From Himantopus leucocephalus (taxonomy: Eukaryota; Chordata; Aves; Charadriiformes; Recurvirostridae): a stretch of DNA of 64,000 nt. Below, piece by piece: positions 27,819 to 37,896 of this stretch. A model generated the notes under the pieces. That model searched no databases and was not told where the DNA came from. It was given only the letters and a program-made list of their open reading frames with translations. How positions within the stretch are numbered: the first letter of the stretch is position 1; each line of letters opens with the position of its first letter. Location of the stretch: contig RSEF01000031.1 in assembly GCA_003993805.1 (NCBI GenBank), positions 50,428,984 through 50,492,983 of the forward strand, read 5' to 3'. Made by a program: the position numbers and the translations under genes.

Positions 27819-27836
27819 ATTGACTTCAAGGAGAGT
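27819..27836. repeat. Copy of dispersed CATTGACTTC motif
   Basis: CATTGACTTCAAGGAGAG is the complement-orientation form of the motif found at 5271. Only the core is visible. Confidence 0.35.
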
Positions 27837-29959
27837 GAAATCTGTCCAAGAGCACAACTGTCTGCAAGAATAATTTTACACCTGGATTTACAAGACTAAG
27901 CTGTGCTGGGAGAGACTTTCTGTTATGGGCACAAACAGTATTAAGGTGAGTTCACATCAAAAGAGTGAACAACATCATGGTGTCCCATGAAAACTTAACA
28001 AGGCATGCATCTGGGCAAACTATTTTGGGGTTTTCCAGAGCGATAAGCCTAGATATCTGTTGTTGGGAATGTCAGTGAAGCAGGGATAGGACTGCGGCCA
28101 CGTGCCGTGAGAAGCAGACAGACAGTGATTTTTCATGTTAAATGGTATCCTTCATTTAGGACTGTATCATTTGTTTGGGATTATCTTGGGACTGTATTAT
28201 CTTGGATATGACTTGCCCCATATTTCAGCCAAAGCTGCATGAAAGACCCTGGCCTGTGAATGTGGTGTTAGGTCTTATATCACCCCATGTTGGGAACAGG
28301 CTTCTATGAGTGAGTTATTTCACCAAGCACTGGATGCTTTGCAGACCGCCATGTTTTGTGCCCTGTTTCAATGAATATGGTTTATCATGGTAGGATCCTC
28401 AGTATTTGCAGGAGGACAGCAGTGATGAGTCAATATGGGCAGGCCAAATTATGTTTATGGTCCTGTGTTTGCAAAAATCATTTCAGGTTGTGTATGATTA
28501 CACCATTAATTTTCACCATCAGTGGAAGAAGGTTGTTTATATTTTCAGTGTGGCTGACAAGTACAAGTTGTGTTGTACATGTGTATTATTCAGATTCCCT
28601 GAGAGCACGAAGGTGGTTGTGGAGAAAGCTTTCTAAGCTATCAAGCATTTAACTCCTTGTACTGTTATCTCTGAGACTCAGCTCTTTGTAGTAATAGTAC
28701 TAGAAAGTGCGTAAGAAAAGGACATCAACCTTTGGGCCAAATATTCAACCATATGATCAAGGTCCTGACCGTTAAAAAGCTTATATACATCCTGGACAAA
28801 CCAAGCCCTGTGCTATATATGAAAGGGAGAATATATATATTTCTTTATTTTCCTGCAGGCCCAGATGCTTTAGTTTACATGAAAAATGTTTATTTCCATA
28901 TTCAAACAAAAGGCCTGTGTGTTGACAGCTATTGAATGTGCAGCTGAAACTTGGGACTTTTTAAGTTGTTGTTCGGCATCGCTTACAGCTAACAGCAGAA
29001 CATGCTGCTCTGCAGGCTCATATTACCATTCTAATGTGAGTTATCCTAGACGATGCAATGCAAAATGAAAATGAAAAACTACATCTGGAAGGGGCTGAAC
29101 AGTGCCCTGTTGACCAATACGAATTTTTCTGTGGTAAAACAGGCAATTCCAGGCTGATCAGTTTAGAATCTCTTCGGTAACCTCTTTAGGGAAAAAATAA
29201 GATGATGGTATTGAGCTTAGCATATTGTACAAGCCTTGCTTCTCCAGAAGTCAGATGACCAGGCTTATACTCAGAAATGATCTGAATAGACTGCCATCTG
29301 AACATTTAATTGTCAGCATTATCATGTGCTTTTGCACATGGTAATTTGAGTGTGAAATCATAATTTTTTCCTTATAATTTTATTTCTATTATATAAATAT
29401 AGTATTTTCCATGCTGACATTTAACATAGATTTTCTGTCTGCATCTGTAATACAGCTATAAAAGACTAGATCACAGACAGACCTTATCCTATTACCTATG
29501 ATGCAGAAAATTGTTGAGGCATAAAATGTATGTTAGTGAATTGCTAACAAACAATTGGCGAGATTATTCATCTATTTGAATTTAAGTATATGCTTAAATT
29601 TTTGCAGTACTAAGTGCAACCAAATGATCTTTTCAACCTGAGTTTCCTTCTTAGGCTTTCTTCCCAAACCCCTGGGTAACATTGCTGCAAAAAGGTACTG
29701 TAACTAGTTCATCAAAAGACTACTGTGGAGGGCAAGGTTACTTGGAAAGCTTTATGTTTTTGTTTTAAAATAATTATTTTCATAAAATAATTCTTATATG
29801 GTAATTTTGAGCCGCTCATTAAAACAGCAAGGGTTGCCAATGTCTTATGTTTTCTTTGTACTGAAGAAAATTGTGAAATTTGATTAGTCAGTTCCTCTTT
29901 TGATTTTCTATATATCTATTCTTATTTCAATTTCTCCTTTGAGGCTTTGTATGAATTGT

Positions 29960-29971
29960 ACACACACACAC
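29960..29971. repeat. (AC)6 microsatellite
   Basis: Six AC units followed by GTTTGTGTG, so the two halves could pair weakly. Confidence 0.85.
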
Positions 29972-30972
29972 GTTTGTGTGCTGTTCATATTGAAATAGCT
30001 GCCTTAAGTTGTCAGTCTGTATGTAAAAACCTTGAAAAGAAAACTCTGCTACTTTTTAAGGTTGGATGTAGGCTGTTCAACCCACAGTCTCTCCCAGAGA
30101 TCACTTGTGCTGCCTAAGGGTAAGGCAGTGGAGCCCTCTCAATGGCAGACTTGTCCTCCAAGATGGCCGAGAGCAAACAAGTGACCTTAAGAGGGAAAGT
30201 CACCCTGGTGAGTGCCAGCCAGCAAAAAGCTCACATAATCACTGGAAGCAGCCTCCATTCACCACAGCCTGCTTTGGTGAACACCCTGCATGTAAGCAAA
30301 ACTCTCCAAATACACAGGTCATGCGACCAGCCTGTCAGATCTTGTGAGGCTGTCAGCCTGAGTTTTTCAGACATGACGTATGTAATAATAGATCTGGTTC
30401 CTTCATGCAAGCATTGATTTTAAAGTCCAATTTTGTCAAGGTCTGGTACCTCACAGAGCTTAGAAATAGTAAACTCTGGGAAGCAAAACACGTGAAAACC
30501 CATGTATGAACACCAGGCCTTTCATGGTGCTACTTGCTATCTGTCTGGGAGGGAAAAGCTTTCCTGTACACATATTCAAATATTTACCTTCACATGAACC
30601 AATTAGTCATTGTTCAAGAAGAGGAAAAAAATTGGTACATGGTGTAGGTAAATAACTGCAGATATTTAAATTAAAACCTGAGAAGGAGAAGCCAAGAATA
30701 GCTCTGCAGATAAGCTGCAAGCAAGGCTTTGTCCTGCTGCCTCCAAGTCACGCTAGGACTGTCCAAATAGTCTAATTCAAATGCGCAGTTTCAGATTGCA
30801 TTTTCTTTATGTTTTGCTTTTGTTTTCACTTATTATGGAAACATCCCAGTTAGTCATATCCATATATCAGTTTTGTTATTAAAATCACTGTGCAATGTAT
30901 GCGGTGCTATAGATTTACAGCTTTGTAAGGGTACAGAAAAGAAGAGGAAAGTGGTTTAAAACGGTGAGGAAG

Positions 30973-31080
30973 CATGTGTTGTGGTTAAAGCGCTGCACGA
31001 GGCAATCTGGGTACAATCTCTGGATGTCCCATCTGGCTGTGGCCAATTTGTGCAGTATCACCTCTACAAAATCTGTGTTA
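30973..31080 (+). repeat. MIR-like SINE fragment, 5' part
   Basis: The stretch TTGTGGTTAAAGCGCTGCAC matches the start of MIR (AGTGGTTAAGAGCACGGAC), followed by CTGGGTACAATCTC (tRNA B-box region), CTGGCTGTGGCCAATTT (the CTGTGTGACCTTGGG position) and CTCTACAAAATCTG. The order and spacing fit a diverged MIR running on the plus strand. The tRNA-derived head with its degenerate A- and B-box regions is present, which most of the other pieces lack. Confidence 0.6.
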
Positions 31081-34000
31081 TCTGAGCTGGATGGTACATT
31101 CAATTTTATTTATTTTATGGCTTGAGCCATCTGTGTCCACGCTGTCCAAGAAGCAGGGCTGGAGCTCAAATATCTGCTTGAAAAATGCAAAAAGTGGATC
31201 TAACTTTTCCATGGCCCCCTTCCACTATCCCATTTCTTCTCATTTCAGTAGGGTTACTCTGAGACTTGAAGTTTCTTCTCTGTCACTGCTGCCTGATGTC
31301 TTCATTCACTGGATGAACTGTCAGTTCCCTGTAGTTGCTGGACGTCAAATGTTTGGGGAAGCTTTTCTTGTGAGTGTCACTATCCTCTGGAGTTGAGCAG
31401 TTGGCATTTTAGGAGAAGGACACTTACGTAGCATTACTTTTCAGCTAAGTGGTTCTCCAGATAGCAAGAGCAGTAGGTATTCCCTGGCATTTTAAGACAT
31501 AGTTTCTCTGTCTCTGCTTTCTCCCTCACTGCACCTACAGTGCCTCTGCTGCTCCAGACTTCATGGTATGAGAGAAGACAGCAATCATCTTATATCAAAT
31601 GTCAGTGCAACCTCATTTTTCCTAAACCAGGAGGGTGGGAGATGTAGCACAGATCTCAGAAACTGCATCCAGAAGACAGGTTTTTCAGCAGTGTCATGAA
31701 GGAAGCCTCATAATGAGGGAAAAGTAAGAAACTTTTCCTGTGAAGGCTGGAAGAGTCAAAAGCTGTGGTGGAAGTTGTGCAAGAAAGATGTGGGAGAACC
31801 AAGCAAACCAATGTTCCCTAAGCTAGATAGTTGCACAGACCAGAGAAGCAGACCCTGGGGCAGAGCTGCCCACTTCAGCAGAAGAAGGTGGTGATGAGTG
31901 GAGTGAGAGGATGATGAAATAAGTCCATTTAGCTCAGCATCATGGGAGGCTGCTCCACTTCAGCTGCTACAGCTGTAGGCTCCTGGGCACGGACTGCTGG
32001 CTTGCTCTCAGATTGTGACAAGCTTCTCCACTTCCAGGAAGGACAAAATTCTGAACCACAGGTCCCACATGCTCGGGCTAGCCCTTGCCTCTCCCTTTGC
32101 TAGACACAACTTAGCTGCAATGGCCGTCTCAGTGCATTCAGATACACAGAAGCTTTTACAAACTCCATTCCTAAATACATTTCATCAAGCGGTCATTGGG
32201 ATTTAGAGCCACAGCTCACCTTGATACAGGTTACAGCGCTAATGGGCAGTGGCCAGTGAGGTGGAGCAGGATCAGCGGGTGTTGTGGCCATGGAAGAGTG
32301 GAGATACCAGGCGAGATACAGCTCAGGAATTATATTCTGGAGTAAACATCACAAAAGGTCAGCTCAGGGCACAGACAAAGGTGTGCTGAGTCCACTAGAG
32401 ACAGACATGATGTTGGCAATGCTTGCAGGACACTGACTAGCACCCTGGCTCAAAAGACAGTCAGGGGAGTCTACTCAAAAAGACCCTGATGACAAACATC
32501 CCACTGTTGTGAGCCCAGGCCACGGAGCTGGCTGTAGACATGCCTCTTCAGTGTGAAGGCCAAGGTTCTTTTTTTTGGTCAAAAGCAGTGCCAGATACCA
32601 GCGCTGCTGGGAAATGCTACGCAGACTCTTGCAGTGGATGGGCTCCCTGACTGTGCACCATGCATCTTCTTTCACAGAAAAGAAAATCTAGACTGTGTCA
32701 GTGGGTTGCCAGCCAGTCTTGAGCATGGCATCTTTTGTCCTGGTAGGTTGGAAACACGAGGCCTAGGGCAAGAAGTGTGGGTGCCTCTCTGAGTGGCTAA
32801 TGATCCATAAGCCTTTCTTTGGAGTTTGTGGGAAGCAGGCATGTGTCATGAAACAGCACAGGGGACCTGCTCTCACTGTGACCCTCCCCTCAGCCAGGTC
32901 ATAAGAGAGTTTCGGCACTGTGACGCAGAAGTTCAGCATCAGTTACAGCACCCAGAAAGATCTAAAGGTGTCTCAGTCTCACTGTTTGAGGGTATATCAA
33001 CAAGGTCTTTTGCAGGCAGATAGTTCTGCTCTGTCTTGTGCTCAGGACAAGGACACGAGCCAGCCTGCCCCTGCAGAGTGTTTATTGCCACAGACACAGC
33101 ATCACACTAACCACAGTCATACGGCTTCTGGTTCTGGCTTGCTTCTGGCTAGCTTAGTGTGTTGACAGAGTGTGCTTGTGCCTGTATGCGACATACTTTT
33201 AAGACTTAAACTGTCACCCCAGTGAAGTGGTGACAAGGTGGAAGTCATCTCTCCTCTCTGGGCTGTGATGTTGCTAGGCAGGGACATGTACTAACTCTCC
33301 CTTCTGCTTTGCGGGTAAAATCTGGCCTCCAAATTGTGCTCACCCCAGATCTGTTAATGAAAAAGCTGATTGTCATCATGTGGCTTGTTGATGAGGCCAC
33401 AGAAACCAGGACAAGAAAGGTACCAATGCTCATTTGCTTGCTGTCTGCACTGACAGTCATCAGCTCAGACCTGTGTCCAGGAACAAAGTTACACCAGTGG
33501 GAAATCCCTGGTGTGAGTAATTCTCACAGGATAAATACTGTGATGTATGTGTTGATGCGAAGAGACGAGAGTTATAGAAGAAACCTGTCCCCCATTCATT
33601 CGATTTGTTGTGAGCAATTGCTTTTGGGTGTCAGCCAGGATGAGGGGCTGCCAGCTTGTCTTGCTGTTCTGGTACTCCACACAGAACAAACATTGCAGTT
33701 TGGAGGTAGGGCAAAAGAAACAAAATGCTTGCCCACTTGATGCTTTTAGCTGCTTATTTCCAAGTAACATCGGGAGAGTAATGGATTTGTTAATGTAGCT
33801 GGTCTTTCCCTTAGTGTTATCTGTGCTGCCTACTGTTTGCAGTCCTCTGTGTGTGGAGAGGAGATGTAAACTTTGACCGCTCCCTATTAAAAGCCTGCCC
33901 AGTGCAATGGAAGGGCATCACAAAGGTACCCAAGAAAACTCGTTCAGCCACTCTGGGTGGCATCGTGCCATCGCAGGAGCAGCCTGTGCTGCCCTCAGGG

Positions 34001-34757
34001 GCACTCATGGGGAGTGGCTGGTGCTGGCAACCCATGCTTCTGCTCTCCATGATGCCCTTGGTGCTTGCCTGAGGTAGAATGGAGAGATTCGGAAGTCAAA
34101 CGGAGCAACGCTTACTTTAGGGCTCTGTCTTGTATCTTTGCTGTCACTGGGATTTCCAGATCTCACAACAATTCTGTGTGTGGACTTAAAAAATGTTTTC
34201 TCCTGATCAGCCTAAGTCCAGTTTCAGTGTGCAAGTCTCATGTGAGGGGGTCTGAAGAGCAAATACTAGAGGGATTTGAGGTCACCAGCAACGTAGGGGT
34301 GAGTTTGTCCCCAGAGTAGAAATGGATTCTGGCTTATCCTGCCTGTCTTGCCTTATTTCTTCACCGATCTCATGCAAGGTTCTATGTTCTGAAAACTGAA
34401 TGACACCCCTGTTCCTGAACAGTCCTGCACAGTCACACCATGTTCCCTGCCTGATACCTTAGCAAACCCATGGACATGTCTTAAGTAATGAAGCTATCTT
34501 CAGAGACCCTTTTCTTGGACTTTACTTATGGCTTTTGATTTGGCTCCTCTTCTTTCTGCAATGAAAGCAGAAACTGATGGGAATAGGTAACTAACAGGTT
34601 AAGGAGATGACCACTGTGATCCCACTGGACAGCAATAAAGAGAAGTCTCACTCATTGAGCTACTACCATGGTAGTTGAACCCAGAAGAACTGACTGCTGT
34701 GGGCACTGAACACCCAGAAGATATCCTGAAAAAAACAAATGGTGTTACAGGCATTAC
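31081..34757. other. Gene-free stretch
   Basis: No recognised gene. The part from about 31600 to 34000 is somewhat richer in G and C and gives overlapping open frames on both strands (for example 33309-33740 plus, which lacks an ATG at its start, and 33489-33770 minus). A perfect 14-base palindrome lies at 34662-34675. I see no repeat family I can name here. Confidence 0.6.
34662..34675. repeat. 14-bp perfect palindrome
   Basis: ACTACCATGGTAGT is its own reverse complement. It may be a dimeric protein site or chance; 14-base palindromes are expected a few times in a window of this size. Confidence 0.8.
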
Positions 34758-34806
34758 CTGAATGTTGGCTTTACTGTGGCCTTTTTCTCCAACCAGTTAA
34801 GTATTA
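34758..34806 (-). other. Exon-like segment, minus strand (unproven)
   Basis: On the minus strand an acceptor CCTTTCGTCTTTTGTAG precedes 49 bases that end at a donor TTCAG|GTAATG. One frame is open and reads ILNWLEKKATVKPTF, with two leading and two trailing bases. That phase would join to the end of the segment at 35797-35928, which leaves one base. The peptide is not recognised, and the phase agreement has a one-in-three chance of being accidental. Confidence 0.13.
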
Positions 34807-35344
34807 CTACAAAAGACGAAAGGTAATGAGAATATAAAAAGTGAACGTGCATGTGGACAGTAGAAGGGGATTCCTGCCCCAGTATACATCTAAAATGGAT
34901 GGAAAAGATTGGCAGGAAAAGCAGTATCTGACAGCATGACAAGAAATAGAATTTCTATCACGTGGGGAATTCTAATATGATTTTTTTCTTCTTCCTCTTG
35001 TTGCATGAAAGCAATTACTTTCAAATTTAATTGTGCTTTGTTTTTTATTATCAAGATAATTCATTTTGTCAAAACTGAAACAGTGTTGCTTTACCTCATA
35101 TTACAGCATTTCAAAACATAGCGGGGTAGTCAAAACATAGCAGAATGAGAGGTGGAAAGACAAAGACTGAAAAAAACCACTGCTTGTGTTGTTCATTTAA
35201 TCATTTCAAAGTTTTCTGACAGAAATTGACATGCATCAACGAACTGCTTGATTTGTGTTGAAGCAGCATTAACTGACAGGTGTTCTGCTGAAAATTTCTT
35301 TTCAGCATGGTTCAAAGTATCTTTACTTTGGCAACTGGGTCTAG

Positions 35345-35510
35345 AGGCACAGTGAGATTAAGATCTTTATTGGGCTGTATTTATGATCTCAATTCAAGGC
35401 TTTAACAATGCCCTCCAAGGTCACATAAAGACACTGTGGCAGACTTGGCAGTTGAATCCAGATTCACTGTGTCTCAGGGCTCACAGCCACAAGACCAGGT
35501 CTATGTCCTG
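35345..35510 (-). repeat. MIR-like SINE fragment, minus strand
   Basis: Read on the plus strand, AGGCACAGTGAGATTAAG and, after a gap, CCCTCCAAGGTCACATAAAG, TGGCAGACTTGGCAG and TTGAATCCAGATTCACTGT match the reverse complement of MIR (GAGGCACAGAGAGGTTAAG, CCCAAGGTCACACAG, GTGGCAGAGCTGGGATT, TCGAACCCAGG). Roughly 40 bases between the two halves are not explained and may be an insertion. Confidence 0.62.
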
Positions 35511-35796
35511 TTGCCCAGGCCTTTTCTCTTTTTTTTTCCCCTAGCATTTTACCTCTGCTGGACCTGTTACTCACTTTTTCAGTGTGATATATTGGTACAG
35601 CTGAGTAAGAAACATGAGATTGGTAACAAAAAAGAAGAAGAAGACGAAAAATTCCAGAAATGCATGATCAAAAAATAATCAGCTTCTGAAATAAAAATAG
35701 GAGGGGGCAGCTACAGTTTCTTTTTGAACAGCTTCTTTTTTTCCAAGCCTGAAAATTCTTGAATACTGTGCACTTTTGTTTAACTAGATTACTTAC
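35511..35796. other. Short stretch beside exon-like segments
   Basis: A pyrimidine run (about 35519-35540) and an AAG run at 35632-35643 are the only simple features. The 48-base exon-like segment at 35553-35600 is listed separately. Confidence 0.55.
35553..35600 (-). other. Exon-like segment, minus strand (unproven)
   Basis: On the minus strand a strong acceptor (TCTCATGTTTCTTACTCAG) opens 48 bases whose third frame reads VPIYHTEKVSNRSSR up to a donor GCAGAG|GTAAAA. An inner donor (AAAAA|GTGAGTAA) is also available. The phase (two leading, one trailing base) could follow the 35797-35928 segment across an intron of 196 bases. It overlaps no recognised repeat core. The evidence is splice consensus only. 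Confidence 0.12.
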
Positions 35797-35928
35797 CACT
35801 TCTAAGGGTGGGTGGGTGGCCTAATATAGCCTTTGTGGGAGCTTTGCGGCGGGAGGATCCTGAAATGTAGCCATCTGCCACATTTTCTATAATAGGCTTC
35901 TCATTTATATAGGTGATGGGACAACCAC
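35797..35928 (-). other. Best candidate coding exon in the window
   Basis: On the minus strand an acceptor ACTTGCCCTTGCAG is followed by 132 bases ending at the strong donor AGAAGTG|GTAAGTAATC. One frame is open throughout: two leading bases, 43 codons and one trailing base, so the exon is symmetric with phase 1 on both sides. The other two frames stop early. The peptide begins GCPITYINEKPIIENVADGY and ends TKAILGHPPTLRS, with a basic SSRRK patch between; its composition looks like a real soluble or cytoplasmic segment. Two clustered CpG pairs (CCGCCGC) sit inside it in an otherwise CpG-poor region. I cannot assign a family. If real, the window is mostly intron of a minus-strand gene. Confidence 0.35.
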
Positions 35929-37758
35929 CTGCAAGGGCAAGTACCAGCAAATAAATATTTGGCAGTCCCTGAGATTTCAGAATTCCTATTTACACAAAGT
36001 TTCTTCAGAGCCTTAAAGGAGAGAAAGGCGGAGTGAGAAATGATCTCATTTCTTAGACAGCAGACTAATGTTGTTCAGTGAATAAAACACTTGTGCAATG
36101 ATGGTTGTTCCCTACCGTGGTTTGCTCCCTACCCAGGTGCCTTACTTTACCTTCTTATTTGTTCCATTGTCTCTACATAGACCATGACATTAAGACGTTG
36201 CAAACATTGTCTGTTTGCATGTTTAAGTGTATTATTGAACAAGTGGGGAACTGTAGATGTGCATAATAATGACAGGTATTTGACTGGCAGTGGAAGTACT
36301 GGCCTACCTCATGTGCACTCTTAGCAAGCTTTCTGGAAAAACGCTCCTGCTGGAGTTAGCATAAGCAAGCGTGTTCTCGTGTGTGCGCACAAGTGTGCAC
36401 ACGTTTGTGAATGTGCTTTTTCACCTAAAGAAATATGTCCTTTGTCAGAAGGTTTTTCCATTTCTTTGACCTGTCTATTGTGTGAAAGACGTCCCAGGTT
36501 TAGTTGACGGTATATCCATTCACTTCTAGGCAAGCAAAACTTACAGAAAGAATAATAAGCAGCAGAAATGAAAGAAACACTCTGAGACACTATGAACTCA
36601 TGGAATGTAGTGGTTATTTAACTTTCTTTCAGTGATCACTGAAAATTACTTCTGTCATGAGAAAATGTTTGCAGAAGGTGACTGGATGTCTCTCTGTGTT
36701 TGAGTAAGCAGACAGGCTTTTCTGGAGTCATATATAACTATGTGGCTTATGAACAGTTTTGTATGCCTTAATCCATGATAGCTAGAAGTGTGATCGTTTT
36801 ACCAACAAAGTGACATTTACACAACCCTATCATAAAGACACATTACAAGAAGCACAGCTTCCTGTGTGCTGATATGGAGCACCTGTGTATTGGTATAGTT
36901 GATCTCCACTTCAGGCGTTACTACTTGAATGGCAGAGTGAAAATGTTCTAAGTGCAAACACAGCTTAATGAGGATTCCTGCAAAATACCTGATGTCTACC
37001 TACCAGATACACTGCAAACCAATGGGGTAATTTGCCCCTATGTTCACAGCCAGTCTGAGACCTACACCTTCAAACTAGATTGTTAGCAGTGACTAGGGGT
37101 GAGCTGCATGCAAACAGCATTTTGCTGTTATGAATCATAACTGTATGTACGAAAAACACAGAGGAAGGGGGAAGAAGGATGACATGGAGGAAATACACCT
37201 TTTCTTCTCTTCCAAAAAGCAAAGCAAAACAAAAAGGAATGCAGTAATGTCCTTGAAACGCTAGTGAAATATTTCATCTTAGGAAAATGCTAAAATGTTC
37301 ATGGACACAAAAGTCCCATGAGATTGTTTTAATGCATGCAAAGGATAAAAGATTGCAACCTGTGGTCAGATTTCACTCTGAGTATTCAGAATACAGGGTG
37401 AGTATCTCAGAAGGATAAGAGAACTACTATTAAACTCATTTAACATATGATGGCTACCTGGAAACATTTCAAGTGCAAATCCATCTCTTATCAAGAAAAA
37501 GAAGCTGTGAGTTGACTTAATTCTGGTTTACAAATACCTGAAAAAAACCCGTGAGGTTCTGGTTAGGAATTTCTGGTTTTATGCCACAGAAAACAGATCC
37601 TGGGGCATGACCTCAGATTAATGAATGGGATGTTTCACTTGCACACACACGTAGCAGGCAGCCTAGCAATGGTCTCTGGGTTGACTCCCTAGCATGAACC
37701 ACATGAAATGGAAGGGCAGTAGGCTCTAGTAGAAATTTGTTCTTGATGGGATAGAGAA
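35929..37758. other. Gene-free stretch
   Basis: No recognised gene. It contains a short alternating purine-pyrimidine patch at 36378-36403 and minor exon-like matches too weak to list. The minus-strand frame at 36321-36590 is open for 89 codons, partly through the CA/TG-rich patch, with no recognisable domain. Confidence 0.65.
36378..36403. repeat. Alternating CG/CA patch with two palindromes
   Basis: TGTGCGCACA (36382-36391) and GTGTGCACAC (36393-36402) are both perfect palindromes set almost end to end in a run of alternating purines and pyrimidines. Such sequence is prone to Z-DNA or cruciform structure. It may simply be a decayed CA/TG microsatellite. Confidence 0.7.
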
Positions 37759-37896
37759 AAGGCTGAGATCCTATTTTCATGTCTCCATGGCTTAGTGGTC
37801 CATGGCATATCTATTAATGGCTGTCTTTGTGCCTTAATTCCTGGTGTACACAGGAGATGATAATACCTTCCAGCCTTAACGGGGTTATGTAGGGAG
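37759..37896 (+). repeat. MIR-like SINE fragment, core to 3' part
   Basis: CTGTCTTTGTGCCTTAATTC, then GAGATGATAATACCTTCCAG and AACGGGGTTATGTAGG, match the MIR sequence CTCTCTGTGCCTCAGTTTCC, GGGGATAATAATAGTACCTACC and TAGGGTTGTTGTGAGG in order. The 5' half (from GCTGAGATCC) is weaker. This is among the clearest MIR-like matches in the window. Confidence 0.68.

Larger units (their letters stand above)
23588..30972. other. Gene-free stretch
   Basis: No recognised gene. Contents: (CA)7 at 27605-27618 next to an A run, (AC)6 at 29960-29971, an AT run at 28831-28840, and a purine-rich patch at 24968-25000. A minus-strand frame at 26153-26542 is open for 129 codons and contains an exon-like segment (26330-26396, donor AGAG|GTGAGA), but the peptide is not recognised. 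A plus-strand donor match CCACAG|GTAAGAG at 26070 has no good upstream exon. Confidence 0.65.

Noticed and set aside
33309..33740. 143-codon plus-strand open frame
   Set aside because: It begins at TTG and overlaps a 93-codon minus-strand frame. The open state is explained by local base composition.
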